Below the pieces are notes generated by a model. It did not search any database and was not told where the DNA came from. It was given only the letters and a program-made list of their open reading frames with translations. A stretch of 64,000 bases of DNA, taken from Rhodococcus phenolicus (lineage in GTDB: Bacteria; Actinomycetota; Actinomycetes; Mycobacteriales; Mycobacteriaceae). This document shows, piece after piece, positions 17,810 through 26,156 of the stretch (position 1 is the first letter of the stretch; each line of letters opens with the position of its first letter). The stretch lies in assembly GCF_001646785.1 (NCBI RefSeq), contig NZ_LRRH01000071.1, forward strand, positions 1-64,000, read 5' to 3'. Both the position numbers and the translations under genes were made by a program.

Positions 17810-19315
17810 GGGGAGGAGCGCCCGCACCGCGTCGATGGTGTCGGCGTCCGCGGCGTCCTTGTCGGGGCGGTACCGCAGCACGCGCGCGAACCGCAGGGCG
17901 ACCCCGCCGGGATAGCGCGGGCTCACCTGGACTCCATCGAGTTCGATCTCGACGACCAGTTCGGGACGCAGGTAGACGGTGTGCGCGTCGCGGGACCGTT
18001 CGTGCCGGGGGAATTCGTCGGTCTGCCAGCGCAGCAGCGCGTCGGTCAGGCCCTTGAAGGTCTTGCCCACCATGATCGGTTCACCGCCGCCGGGGTCGCG
18101 GGCACCCAGATGGAGATTCGACAGGAATCCCGTGCGCCGGCCGTATCCCCACTCCGCGCCGAGCACCACCAGGTCCAGAGTGTGTTCGGGTTTGACCTTG
18201 AGCCACGTGCGGCCCCGGCGGCCGGCCGCGTACGGATCGGCGAGTGACTTGACCATCACACCCTCGTGACCCGCCGCGAGCGCAGCATCGAAATGTGCTG
18301 CCGCCGAGTCGGAATCGGGTTCGATCAAGGACGGGATGCGATAGGGCGATGCGACCGATTCGAGCGCGGCGATCCTGTCGGTCAGCGGTGCGTCGAGCAG
18401 GTCGGCGCCGTCGAGGTGCAGGCAGTCGAAGAAGTACGGCCGCAACAGCAGATCGTGGGTGCTCCCGGTCCCGAAACGGCTCATCGTCTCCTGGAACGGG
18501 CGTGGCCGTCCGCTGTCGTCCAGCGCGAGGGTTTCGCCGTCGAGCACCACACTCGTGCACGGCAGGGATGCGACCAGTTCGACGAGTTCCGGTACACCGG
18601 AGGTGATCTCACGCAGAGTACGTGTGTACACGCGGACCTCGTCGCCGTGGCGGTGCACCTGGATGCGGGCGCCGTCGAGCTTGTACTCGACGCTCACCGC
18701 CGATCCGAGCGTGGCGAGCGCATCGGCGAGCGAGCCAGCGGGGGAGGCCAGCATCGGCCGGATCGGCCGCCCCACCTCGAGCCGGAATACACCCAGCGCC
18801 TCCACGCCACCGGTGAGAGCGGCCGATGCGGTCGCTGGGAGGCGGCCGGACAGCATGAACGCCCGCCGCACCGCCTCGACGGGAACCGACGAGGCCGCGG
18901 CGACCGCGTCGGTCATCACCCCTTCGAGCGCACCCTGCCGCAGGTCGCCGGTGAGCAACCGGACGAAGAAGCGCTGCTCGTCCGCGGTCGCGGCACCGAA
19001 CAGGGAGGTCAGCAGGGCCCGCCGTCGTTCCGTGGATCCGGCACCGGTGGTCGCGGCGAGAGTCGTGAGGGTCGCGTCGAGTTCACCGACGGACAGCGCC
19101 GGGCCGGGCGCCGGATCGATGTCCAGTCCGGTCAGGGTGCGCCATCCGACCCCGACCCGGCCCTGCCTCACCTCTCCCGACAGCCACGCGACGACCGGTT
19201 CGACCTCGTCCGGTTGCAGATCGGCCAGGACCTCGCGCAGCAGCGCGACCTTCTCCCGCCGTGAGCGGGTGGCACCCACGGCGTCCGACACGGCGACGAT
19301 CCGGGACACACGCAC
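17801..19315 (-). CDS. lig: ATP-dependent DNA ligase (LigB type)
   Basis: Protein of 504 residues, close to the 507 of mycobacterial LigB. The N-terminal DNA-binding domain (about residues 1-190) is followed by the nucleotidyltransferase domain; motif I is EYKLDGARIQ with the adenylated Lys at residue 212. Later motifs are VLDGETLALD (motif III region) and EGVMVKSLADPY (motif IV), then TWLKVKPEHTLDLVV (motif V). The OB-fold ends with FARVLRYRPDKDAADADT. Seals nicks in duplex DNA using ATP; actinomycetes keep it besides the essential NAD-dependent LigA. I chose the GTG at 19315 because TACCGT lies six bases upstream (leaderless pattern). Confidence 0.92.
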   Translation of the reverse strand: MRVSRIVAVSDAVGATRSRREKVALLREVLADLQPDEVEPVVAWLSGEVRQGRVGVGWRTLTGLDIDPAPGPALSVGELDATLTTLAATTGAGSTERRRALLTSLFGAATADEQRFFVRLLTGDLRQGALEGVMTDAVAAASSVPVEAVRRAFMLSGRLPATASAALTGGVEALGVFRLEVGRPIRPMLASPAGSLADALATLGSAVSVEYKLDGARIQVHRHGDEVRVYTRTLREITSGVPELVELVASLPCTSVVLDGETLALDDSGRPRPFQETMSRFGTGSTHDLLLRPYFFDCLHLDGADLLDAPLTDRIAALESVASPYRIPSLIEPDSDSAAAHFDAALAAGHEGVMVKSLADPYAAGRRGRTWLKVKPEHTLDLVVLGAEWGYGRRTGFLSNLHLGARDPGGGEPIMVGKTFKGLTDALLRWQTDEFPRHERSRDAHTVYLRPELVVEIELDGVQVSPRYPGGVALRFARVLRYRPDKDAADADTIDAVRALLPSG

Positions 19316-19321
19316 AGTCCG

Positions 19322-19327
19322 ACGGTA
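19322..19327 (-). promoter_or_regulatory. -10 box for the DNA ligase, leaderless arrangement
   Basis: On the minus strand TACCGT ends six bases before the GTG at 19315. This supports that start over others. Confidence 0.45.
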
Positions 19328-19447
19328 GCCGTACCCCGGGTGGAGGGTCCGGATATTCGGTGCGGCCGGGTGTCGGTTCTCCGCTCGCCGGGGGCGGCGG
19401 GTTCCCAAAGGGCCGCGGCGGTGGGATCCTCGGAATCGGAGACAGCG

Positions 19448-20893
19448 GTGGACTGGTTCGATGCGGACGGTTACACGTGGGGCCGGATGTTCTTCACACG
19501 GGGACTCGCGGCTCTCTACCTCGTCGCGTTCCTGGTGGCGTTCAACCAGTTCCGCGCGCTGCTCGGCAGCGAGGGGCTGTTGCCGATCCCGGACTTCGTG
19601 CGGGCGGTGCCGTTCCGGAGCGCACCGAGCATCTTCCACCGCCACTACACGGATCGCTTCTTCGCGGCCGTCGCGGTGACCGGAGCCGCGCTCGCCGCCG
19701 CCACCCTACTGGGTGTCACGGACCTGCTGCCGCTTCCGGCGACGATGCTCGTGTGGTTCGTGCTGTGGGCGCTGTACCTGTCGATCGTCAATGTGGGACA
19801 GACGTGGTACTCGTTCGGATGGGAATCCCTGATCCTCGAGGCCGGTGTGCTGGCGATGTTCCTGGGCAATGCCGCGACCGCACCGCCGTTCGTCGTGCTG
19901 ATCCTGCTGCGGTGGCTGCTGTTCCGCCTCGAATTCGGTGCCGGCCTGATCAAGATGCGCGGCGACCGCTGCTGGCGTGACCTGACGTGCCTCTACTACC
20001 ACCACGAAACCCAGCCCATGCCTGGGCCGCTGAGCTGGTACTTCCACCACCTGCCGCGACCGCTGCACAAGGTGGAGGTCGCCGGCAACCACGTCACGCA
20101 GCTGGTCGTGCCGTTCGGGTTGTTCCTGCCGCAACCGGTCGCCGGGATCGCCGCCGCGATCATGATCGTCACCCAGTTGTGGCTGGTGGCGAGCGGAAAC
20201 TTCTCGTGGCTGAACTGGATGGCGATCATCCTCGGGCTGTCCGTGCTGCCGGATTCGTTCTACGACGCGGTGCTCCCCGCCGGTGCGTCCCGCAGCTACG
20301 CGGACACACCGACGGCGTTCGTCGTGATGGTATCGGGCCTGGCCGCCGTGGTGGTGGTGCTCAGCTACCGGCCCGTGCAGAACATGATCTCCCGTGGGCA
20401 GAAGATGAACGCCAGTTTCAATCGCTGGCACTTCGTGAACACCTACGGGGCGTTCGGCAGCGTGACCCGGGTGCGGCGGGAGGTCGTCGTCGAGGGCACC
20501 GCGAGCGAGCACCCGGACTCGGACACGGTGTGGAGGGAATACGAATTCAAGGGCAAACCGGGCGACGTGCGGCGCCGGCCACGGCAGTTCGCGCCGTACC
20601 ACCTGCGCCTGGACTGGCTCATGTGGTTCGCCGGGATCTCCCCGGACTACGCGGCCCGCTGGTTCCCGCCGCTCATGGCGAAACTGCTGCAGAACGACGA
20701 ACACGTTCTGAAACTGCTGCGCCACAACCCGTTCCCCGAAGAACCACCGCGTTACGTGCGGGCCCGTTTGTTCCGCTACCGGTTCTCGACACGCGCGGAA
20801 CGGCGCGCCACGGGCGCGTGGTGGGTGCGGACCCCCATCCACGAGTTCTTCTATCCGGCGCGGCTCGCGGAGGTACCCGGGAATCGCGCCTGA
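19448..20893 (+). CDS. lipase maturation factor (LMF) family membrane protein
   Basis: Polytopic membrane protein of 481 residues. The LMF family signature is clear: W..FGWES.ILEAG (WYSFGWESLILEAGVLAMFL), RWLLFRLEFGAGLIKMRGD and CLYYHHETQPMPGPLSWYFH. After about eight transmembrane segments comes the soluble C-terminal region with NTYGAFGSVTRVRREVVVEG and FKGKPGDVRRRPRQFAPYH. In vertebrates LMF1 assists lipase folding in the ER; the bacterial role is unknown. The start is taken as the GTG at 19448 (MDWFDADGYTWGRM), since the preceding in-frame stretch does not look membrane-like. Divergent from the ligase. Confidence 0.88.
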   Translation: MDWFDADGYTWGRMFFTRGLAALYLVAFLVAFNQFRALLGSEGLLPIPDFVRAVPFRSAPSIFHRHYTDRFFAAVAVTGAALAAATLLGVTDLLPLPATMLVWFVLWALYLSIVNVGQTWYSFGWESLILEAGVLAMFLGNAATAPPFVVLILLRWLLFRLEFGAGLIKMRGDRCWRDLTCLYYHHETQPMPGPLSWYFHHLPRPLHKVEVAGNHVTQLVVPFGLFLPQPVAGIAAAIMIVTQLWLVASGNFSWLNWMAIILGLSVLPDSFYDAVLPAGASRSYADTPTAFVVMVSGLAAVVVVLSYRPVQNMISRGQKMNASFNRWHFVNTYGAFGSVTRVRREVVVEGTASEHPDSDTVWREYEFKGKPGDVRRRPRQFAPYHLRLDWLMWFAGISPDYAARWFPPLMAKLLQNDEHVLKLLRHNPFPEEPPRYVRARLFRYRFSTRAERRATGAWWVRTPIHEFFYPARLAEVPGNRA

Positions 20894-20976
20894 TCATCCC
20901 AGTCCCGATCGATGACTTTTCGTCCCCCGGCCGGTCTGTGTATTCGACGATGGAGACCCCAGGCAAGGAGACGACG

Positions 20977-21450
20977 ATGCCCAAGATCACCCCGTGGCTG
21001 TGGTTCGACATGAACGCACAGGAAGCGGCCGAGTACTACATCACGGTGTTCCCCAACTCCCGCATCCTGAACGTGACCCACTACCCCGAAGGGACGCCCG
21101 TGCCCGCGGGCACCGTCCTGACCGTCGACTTCGAACTCGACGGAACCCTGTTCGGCGGACTCAACGGCGGTCCCCAGTTCCGGTTCAGCGAGGCCGTGTC
21201 GTTCTCGATCGACTGCCGAGACCAGGACGAGGTGGACCACTACTGGAACGCCCTCACCGCCGACGGCGGCGAGGAATCCCAGTGTGGATGGCTGAAGGAC
21301 AGGTTCGGGGTGTCCTGGCAGGTGGTGCCGCGCCGGCTCACCGAACTGATGTCCGATCCGGATCCGGAGGTCGTGGGGCGGGTCAGCGACGCCCTGATGA
21401 AGATGCGCAGGATCGAGGTGCCGTTGCTCGAGGCGGCCGCCCGGGGCTGA
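20977..21450 (+). CDS. VOC family protein (PF06983/3-demethylubiquinone-like)
   Basis: Protein of 157 residues of the vicinal oxygen chelate superfamily. It starts MPKITPWLWFDMNAQEAAEYY, contains VFPNSRILNVTHYPEG and ends with FGVSWQVVPRRLTELM, the usual pattern of the small 'PhnB/3-dmu-9_3-mt' group. No catalytic assignment is possible. AAGGAG seven bases before the ATG at 20977 fixes the start; an upstream in-frame ATG at 20950 lacks a binding site. It sits between the LMF gene (83 bp) and the MFS transporter (69 bp) on the same strand. Confidence 0.85.
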   Translation: MPKITPWLWFDMNAQEAAEYYITVFPNSRILNVTHYPEGTPVPAGTVLTVDFELDGTLFGGLNGGPQFRFSEAVSFSIDCRDQDEVDHYWNALTADGGEESQCGWLKDRFGVSWQVVPRRLTELMSDPDPEVVGRVSDALMKMRRIEVPLLEAAARG

Positions 21451-21506
21451 CGACCGCGCGGGACCGTCCGCGCGCACGCGCTGCGACGGGTGCTGCCCGC
21501 GGGCGG

Positions 21507-21512
21507 TACGTT
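21507..21512 (+). promoter_or_regulatory. -10 box for the MFS gene, leaderless arrangement
   Basis: TACGTT lies seven bases before the ATG at 21520. No Shine-Dalgarno sequence is seen. Confidence 0.4.
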
Positions 21513-21519
21513 GCGGTTC

Positions 21520-22830
21520 ATGACCACGCGCGCCCAGCGGCTCGACGAACTGCCGTTCACCCGTAGACACGCCAAGCTGGTGCTCGGCTCCGGCGTCGGC
21601 TGGGCGCTCGACGCCATGGACGTCGGACTCATCTCGTTCGTGATGGCCGCGCTCGCCGTGCAATGGAACCTGAGCAGCACCCAGCTGTCGTGGATCGGCT
21701 CGATCGGCTTCGTCGGCATGGCCGTCGGGGCCGCGCTCGGCGGCCTGCTCGCGGACCGCATCGGACGCAGGCAGGTGTTCGCGACGACGCTGCTCGTGTA
21801 CGGACTGGCGACCGGGGCGTCCGCGCTGGCCGGATCGGTCGCGGTGCTGCTGGTGCTGCGGTTCGTCGTCGGCCTCGGGCTGGGCGCGGAACTGCCGGTC
21901 GCATCGACGCTGGTCAGTGAATACGCGCCGCGCAAGGTCCGCGGTCGCGTGGTGGTGGCGCTCGAGGCGTTCTGGGCGGTCGGCTGGATCCTGGCCGCCC
22001 TCATCGGCTACTTCGTCGTACCGATCGGCGACGACGGCTGGCGGTGGGCGCTGCTCGCCGGAGTCATCCCGACGTTGTACGCCGTGGTCGTGCGGCTCGG
22101 CCTGCCCGAGTCGGTGCGGTTCCTCGAACGCAAGGGCCGCTACGTCGAGGCCGAAGCGGCCGTACGCGCGTTCGAGAAGTCGGCGGGCGTGGCCGTTCCC
22201 ACCCCCGCACCCGAGACTGCGGTCGCCGAGCCGGAGCCCGTCGTCCCGGAATCGATCTGGTCCCCGAGACTGCGGTCGCGCACCGCCGCACTGTGGACCG
22301 TGTGGTTCGGCATCAACCTGTCGTACTACGGCGCATTCATCTGGTTGCCCAGCCTGCTGGTCAACCAGGGTTTCGACCTCGTCAAGTCGTTCGAGTACAC
22401 GCTCATCATCACGCTGGCGCAGCTGCCCGGCTACGCGGTCGCGGCATGGCTGATCGAAGTGTGGGGCCGCCGCCCGACCCTCGCCACGTTCCTCGTCGGA
22501 TCGGCGGTCGCAGCCGCACTGTTCGGCCTCGCCGGAAGCCCCGCCACGATCGTCGCAGCCGGAATGATGCTGTCGTTCTTCAACCTCGGGGCGTGGGGCG
22601 CCCTGTACGCGATCGGGCCCGAGCTGTATCCGACCTCGGTGCGTGGAGCCGGCACGGGCGCCGCTGCCGCGTTCGGCCGGATCGCGTCGATCCTCGCGCC
22701 GCTGATGGTGCCGTGGCTGTTGCACGGCGGCAACGGCCTGGTGTTCGGGGTGTTCGCCGCCGCGTTCGCCGTCGCCGCGGTCGCGGCGTACACCCTTCCG
22801 GAGCGGGCCGGGGCGGTCCTCGACGCCTGA
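21520..22830 (+). CDS. MFS transporter, NiaP/aromatic-acid type
   Basis: Protein of 436 residues with 12 predicted transmembrane helices. The major-facilitator loop motif GGLLADRIGRRQVFATTLLV lies between helices 2 and 3, and a related LIEVWGRRPTLATFL between helices 8 and 9. The opening GWALDAMDVGLISFVMAAL carries the D-x-x-D pattern of the NiaP (niacin) and aromatic-acid:H+ symporter subfamily. A soluble loop between the two halves is Pro/Glu-rich (VPTPAPETAVAEPEPVVP). Likely imports a small organic acid by proton symport; the substrate cannot be fixed. The ATG at 21520 is preceded by a TANNNT box seven bases upstream. Confidence 0.88.
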   Translation: MTTRAQRLDELPFTRRHAKLVLGSGVGWALDAMDVGLISFVMAALAVQWNLSSTQLSWIGSIGFVGMAVGAALGGLLADRIGRRQVFATTLLVYGLATGASALAGSVAVLLVLRFVVGLGLGAELPVASTLVSEYAPRKVRGRVVVALEAFWAVGWILAALIGYFVVPIGDDGWRWALLAGVIPTLYAVVVRLGLPESVRFLERKGRYVEAEAAVRAFEKSAGVAVPTPAPETAVAEPEPVVPESIWSPRLRSRTAALWTVWFGINLSYYGAFIWLPSLLVNQGFDLVKSFEYTLIITLAQLPGYAVAAWLIEVWGRRPTLATFLVGSAVAAALFGLAGSPATIVAAGMMLSFFNLGAWGALYAIGPELYPTSVRGAGTGAAAAFGRIASILAPLMVPWLLHGGNGLVFGVFAAAFAVAAVAAYTLPERAGAVLDA

Positions 22831-22871
22831 TCCGAAGGCCCGTCGCCGTGGGGGTGGCGTGCGCGCGTGCG

Positions 22872-22928
22872 TCCGAGCGAATGTATCCCTCGTCTCCGTC
22901 ACTCGATCGAGTGTGCCTTTCGCTCGGA
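22872..22928. promoter_or_regulatory. inverted-repeat control region upstream of the clpP pair
   Basis: TCCGAGCGAA (22872-22881) and its exact complement TTCGCTCGGA (22919-22928) flank a perfect 12-bp palindrome ACTCGATCGAGT (22901-22912). TTCGCTCGG and the 10-mer CGAATGTATC both recur upstream of the XRE gene near 24665-24684, suggesting a shared operator. Confidence 0.5.
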
Positions 22929-22995
22929 ATCGAGGCGGGTCTGCCGTGAGCGGACGAACGGCGCCGTCCGCGTCGGGGGCGCTGAAACTGATCCC

Positions 22996-23598
22996 ATGAT
23001 CGAATCAACCCAGACGTATCGGGACCAACTGGCCGACAGACTGTTCCGGCACAGGACGCTGCTGCTCACCGGCGAGGTGAACGACGAGATGGCCGAGCGG
23101 GTGTGCGCCGAACTCGTGCTGCTCGCCGCGGCGGACGACGAACGGGACATCGTTCTCCACATCAACTCGCCCGGCGGATCGGTGCTCGCCGGCCTGGCCA
23201 TCCACGACACGATGGCACTCGTCCCGAACGACGTGGTGACCGTCGCCGTCGGCTTCGCCGCCAGCATGGGACAGGTGCTGCTCGCCGCGGGGACCAAGGG
23301 CAAGCGGATCGGCCTGCCGCACAGCCGGATCATGATGCACCAGCCGTCGGCCGGATTCGCCGGCACCGCCGTCGACATCGCGATCCAGGCAGAGAACCTC
23401 GAGTACATGAAGCGGCAGTCCCAGCAGATCCTCGCCGACGCCACCGGCCGGTCCGTCGAGGAGATCGAACGTGACAGCGACCGCGACCGCTGGTTCACCC
23501 CGGAACAGGCCCGTGACTACGGGATCATCGACTCGGTTGCGGGGTCGCTCGCCGAGCTGGCGCCGTTCGCCGCGGCACCTCGGATGGGGTTGTCGTGA
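22996..23598 (+). CDS. clpP: ATP-dependent Clp protease proteolytic subunit (accessory pair, first)
   Basis: ClpP peptidase subunit of 200 residues. The catalytic triad is visible: Ser90 in [10 protein letters not shown], His115 in [10 protein letters not shown] and Asp164 in [12 protein letters not shown]. The [18 protein letters not shown] strand and the handle helix region are normal. ClpP forms a barrel that degrades proteins delivered by ClpX or ClpC. The ATG at 22996 is used. It overlaps the next clpP by 4 bases, so two non-identical subunits are made together. No clpX or tig gene is nearby, so this is likely an accessory pair like Streptomyces clpP3-clpP4 rather than the housekeeping clpP1-clpP2. 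Confidence 0.9.
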   Translation: MIESTQTYRDQLADRLFRHRTLLLTGEVNDEMAERVCAELVLLAAADDERDIVLHINSPGGSVLAGLAIHDTMALVPNDVVTVAVGFAASMGQVLLAAGTKGKRIGLPHSRIMMHQPSAGFAGTAVDIAIQAENLEYMKRQSQQILADATGRSVEEIERDSDRDRWFTPEQARDYGIIDSVAGSLAELAPFAAAPRMGLS

Positions 23599-24209
23599 GC
23601 ACATCACCGAGAATGCAGACCCAGTACGCGATTCCGTACGTCGTCGAGCGCACCCCCGCCGGCGAGCGGTCCTATGATGTCTTCAGCCGGTTGCTGAACG
23701 AACGAATCGTCTTCCTCGGCACGGAGATCGACGACGGGGTCGCCAATGTGATCATGGCGCAGCTGCTGCACCTCGAGGCCGAATCACCGGATCGTGAGAT
23801 CGGCCTGTACATCAACTCGCCGGGAGGGTCGACGACGGCGATGCTCGCGGTCTACGACACGATGCAGTTCCTGCGGCCGAAGGTCGCCACGTACTGCATG
23901 GGGCAGGCCGCCTCCGCCGCTGCGGTGCTGCTCGCCGCGGGAGCGCCCGGTCGCCGGCACGTACTCGCGCATTCGCGGGTGCTGTTGCATCAACCGTCGG
24001 CGCAGGGGCAGGGCACCATCTCCGACCTCGCGTTGCAGGCCGCGGAGGTGATGCGGGTGCGGGCGCAGACGGAGGAGATCCTCGCCCGGCACACGGGACG
24101 CGGCACCGCCGAACTGCGCCGCGACACCGACCGCGACCGCATCTTCGGCCCGGAGGAGGCGGTCGGGTACGGGCTCGCCGACCACGTGATCGTCAGCCGC
24201 GACGGGTGA
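23595..24209 (+). CDS. clpP: ATP-dependent Clp protease proteolytic subunit (accessory pair, second)
   Basis: Second ClpP of 204 residues. The triad is Ser107 ([13 protein letters not shown]), His132 ([13 protein letters not shown]) and Asp181 ([13 protein letters not shown]). The N-terminus [20 protein letters not shown] and the [13 protein letters not shown] strand resemble the housekeeping ClpP2 class more than its partner does. The GTG at 23595 overlaps the previous stop (GTGA), so translation is coupled and the two likely form a mixed barrel. The gene converges with the XRE regulator, only 3 bp apart, and shares upstream motifs with it. Confidence 0.9.
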   Translation: MSTSPRMQTQYAIPYVVERTPAGERSYDVFSRLLNERIVFLGTEIDDGVANVIMAQLLHLEAESPDREIGLYINSPGGSTTAMLAVYDTMQFLRPKVATYCMGQAASAAAVLLAAGAPGRRHVLAHSRVLLHQPSAQGQGTISDLALQAAEVMRVRAQTEEILARHTGRGTAELRRDTDRDRIFGPEEAVGYGLADHVIVSRDG

Positions 24210-24212
24210 CGG

Positions 24213-24569
24213 TCATGCCGCGCACAGTTCGACGCCTGCGCCGGGGACGCTCCGGAGCGCGCGGTGCGCGGTCATCCTGCGGATACCTCGGGCAAGCAGC
24301 TGTTCCATGGGCAGACCGAGCGCGTCGCACACCGACTGCAGCATCTCCGACGACGGTTCCTTCCGGCCGCGCTCGACCTCGGACAGGTACTGCTTGGACA
24401 TGCCGACGGACCGGGCTACGTCGTCGAGGCTGCGGTCCTGGTCGCGGCGTTCGTCCCGCAGGACCTCGCCGTAGACCTGCCGGAGCAGACGACGACCCGG
24501 GGCGGACGTGGCCGGGGAAGAGGCGCGCCGGCCGGCGAGATCGACGACGTTCGGGTCCATGCGGTTCAT
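24213..24569 (-). CDS. XRE-family regulator, ClgR/PopR-like
   Basis: Small helix-turn-helix protein of 118 residues. The core reads YGEVLRDERRDQDRSLDDVA, then VGMSKQYLSEVERGRKEPSSEM, LQSVCDALGLPMEQLLARG. That 'YLSEVERG.KE.SSE' pattern is diagnostic of the ClgR/PopR group that activates clp protease genes in actinomycetes and is itself degraded by Clp. The C-terminus ends in hydrophobic VPGAGVELCAA, and an Ala-Ala ending is the kind of tail ClpP-dependent degradation uses in Streptomyces ClgR and PopR (family knowledge). Start ATG 24569; an ATG at 24560 is an alternative. Convergent with the clpP pair. Confidence 0.85.
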   Translation of the reverse strand: MNRMDPNVVDLAGRRASSPATSAPGRRLLRQVYGEVLRDERRDQDRSLDDVARSVGMSKQYLSEVERGRKEPSSEMLQSVCDALGLPMEQLLARGIRRMTAHRALRSVPGAGVELCAA

Positions 24570-24664
24570 TGTTCCCGGTGTTCGGTTGTCCCGGAACGAG
24601 TTCAGCTCTCGACGAACACGATGTCGGTGGTGATCCTGCGTGGTCGGCTCCGCCTGCGCCCGAC

Positions 24665-24684
24665 CGAATGTATCGTTCGCTCGG
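24665..24684 (-). promoter_or_regulatory. candidate operator upstream of the XRE regulator
   Basis: Contains CGAATGTATC and TTCGCTCGG, both also present upstream of the clpP pair (22872-22928). It lies about 100 bp upstream of the regulator start. Confidence 0.45.
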
Positions 24685-24703
24685 TTGAACCGCGCGGTGG
24701 ACG

Positions 24704-25609
24704 TCAGTTCCCGTTGATGAGCACGACGTCCAGAGCCGCGACCCGATCGGGCTCGACGACCACCTCGATCGAGGCCACCCGCCCGTCCTCGACGGCGAAG
24801 ACGAACACCGACCGGACGACGCCGCCGGGCGCCCACGCGGCGCCGGGCATGCCGTCGACAAGTGCGGCCTGGGCGGCCCGGGCGCGGCCGGAGAAGGCGG
24901 TCGCGACCGCGCGGGCGCCGTGCAGTTCGCGCTGCAGGCCCGGTGCCCCCGCCGCGGCACCCAGCCGTGCCGACGCGACGGCGGCGTCGTCGGCGAGCAG
25001 GCTCACCTCCGGATCGAGCAGAGCCAGCAGGTCGTCGAACCGCCCTTCGCGGGACGCGGCGAGAAACGCGTCGACGACCCGCCGACGGCGCGACAGATCC
25101 GCCGGGGCGACCGTGGCACCCTGCACCCGCCGCCGCGCGCGGCTCGCGAGTTGCCGGGTCGCGGCCGGTGCCCGGTCGACGATCGGGGCGATCTCGTCGA
25201 ACGGCACCCCGAACATGTCGTGCAGTACGAACGCGAGGCGCTCGGCCGGCGCGAGTGTGTCCAGGACGACGAGCATCGCGACGCCGACGGAATCGGCCAG
25301 CACCGCTTCGTGTTCGGGTCCGGCCGCGGGTTGGGGGAGGACCGGCTCCGGACGCTCGGGATCGTCGAGCGACACCTCGGGCCGGGCTCCGCGGGCCCGC
25401 AGCTGATCGAGGCACACCCGGCTCACCACGGTCGTCAGCCAGCCGGCGAGGTTGGCGACCTCACTCGTGTCGGAACGGCTCAGCCGCAACCATGTCTCCT
25501 GGAGTGCGTCGTCGGCGTCCGGCCCCGAACCCAGCATCCGCAGCGCCACGGCCCGCAGGTGCGCGCGGTGGGTTTCGAACTGCCGCGCCAGAAACTCTTC
25601 GTCGCTCAC
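24704..25609 (-). CDS. sigJ: ECF41-type RNA polymerase sigma factor (SigJ-like)
   Basis: Protein of 301 residues. Region 2 is at the N-terminus (FETHRAHLRAVALRMLGSGP, DADDALQETWLRL); region 4 follows (LAFVLHDMFGVPFDEIAPIV, RAPAATRQLASRARRRV). Residues about 180-301 are a fused SnoaL/NTF2-like domain that in ECF41 factors replaces a separate anti-sigma factor. The usual DGGGK linker motif is not evident (ADDAAVASARLG there), and the C-terminal NPDKL is replaced by EPDRVAAL, so regulation may differ. Start GTG 25609. It is divergent from a carboxymuconolactone decarboxylase-like gene, the classic ECF41 partner, and both genes have ECF41-type promoters. Confidence 0.9.
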   Translation of the reverse strand: MSDEEFLARQFETHRAHLRAVALRMLGSGPDADDALQETWLRLSRSDTSEVANLAGWLTTVVSRVCLDQLRARGARPEVSLDDPERPEPVLPQPAAGPEHEAVLADSVGVAMLVVLDTLAPAERLAFVLHDMFGVPFDEIAPIVDRAPAATRQLASRARRRVQGATVAPADLSRRRRVVDAFLAASREGRFDDLLALLDPEVSLLADDAAVASARLGAAAGAPGLQRELHGARAVATAFSGRARAAQAALVDGMPGAAWAPGGVVRSVFVFAVEDGRVASIEVVVEPDRVAALDVVLINGN

Positions 25610-25610
25610 C

Positions 25611-25637
25611 TGTCACATCCTTCCGCCCGGTTTCGTC
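25611..25637 (+). promoter_or_regulatory. ECF41-type promoter of the AhpD-like gene
   Basis: TGTCACA (25611-25617), 16-base spacer, CGTC (25634-25637) is exactly the published ECF41 promoter pattern. Transcription would start near 25644, about 40 bases before the ATG at 25684. Confidence 0.75.
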
Positions 25638-25645
25638 GATGAAGT

Positions 25646-25672
25646 GACGAACGGCCACAACCGAATGTGACA
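25646..25672 (-). promoter_or_regulatory. ECF41-type promoter of the sigma factor gene itself
   Basis: On the minus strand TGTCACA (25672-25666), 16-base spacer, CGTC (25649-25646), facing the sigma factor start at 25609. Together with the plus-strand copy it shows divergent, probably autoregulated promoters. Confidence 0.75.
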
Positions 25673-25683
25673 AGGAGCGAACG

Positions 25684-26142
25684 ATGCAGTCTCGAATGAA
25701 GAATCCGGTCATGGTCCTGCCCGCGGCGATGCAGGCGATCCTCGCGCTCGGACAGTCCACCGACAGCGTCGATGTTCCCACGCGGACACTGCATCTGATG
25801 CACCTGCGGGCCAGCCAGATCAACGGCTGCAGCGTGTGCGTGGATCTGCACCCACGGCTCGCGCTGAAGGACGGCGAGACGACCGAGCGGCTGTTCGCGG
25901 TCGCCGCGTGGCGCGAATCCCCGTACTTCACCGACGAGGAACGTGCCGCGCTCGCCCTGACCGAAGCGATCACGCGGCTCGCGGACAGGCCGGATCCGGT
26001 TCCGGACGACGTGTGGGACGCGGCCGCCGACCTCTACACCGAGGAACAGCTCGCGGCGCTGATCGTGCAGATCGCGACGATCAACGTGTGGAACCGCGTC
26101 AACGCCTCGGTCAGGCAGGTGGCCGGCGATGTTCCGGCCTGA
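25684..26142 (+). CDS. carboxymuconolactone decarboxylase/AhpD-like protein
   Basis: Protein of 152 residues of the AhpD-like fold. The redox motif is C-x-x-C with a following His: INGCSVCVDLHPRLALKDGE. Family members are alkylhydroperoxidase-type thiol reductases or decarboxylases; with the CxxC and His the peroxidase-like role is more likely. ECF41 sigma factors typically sit next to this family, and this gene has its own TGTCACA-N16-CGTC promoter. The ATG at 25684 has AAGGAG nine bases upstream. Convergent with the LacI gene (14 bp). Confidence 0.9.
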   Translation: MQSRMKNPVMVLPAAMQAILALGQSTDSVDVPTRTLHLMHLRASQINGCSVCVDLHPRLALKDGETTERLFAVAAWRESPYFTDEERAALALTEAITRLADRPDPVPDDVWDAAADLYTEEQLAALIVQIATINVWNRVNASVRQVAGDVPA

Positions 26143-26156
26143 CGGGGGTCGTCGGC

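Noticed and set aside
18266-19264. Plus-strand frames opposite the DNA ligase
   Set aside because: Antisense shadow with no family; ligase motifs I to V are all on the minus strand.
25661-25690. CGAATGTGAC near 25663 as another copy of the clpP/XRE motif
   Set aside because: Only seven bases match and the stretch is fully explained by the minus-strand TGTCACA box of the ECF41 promoter.
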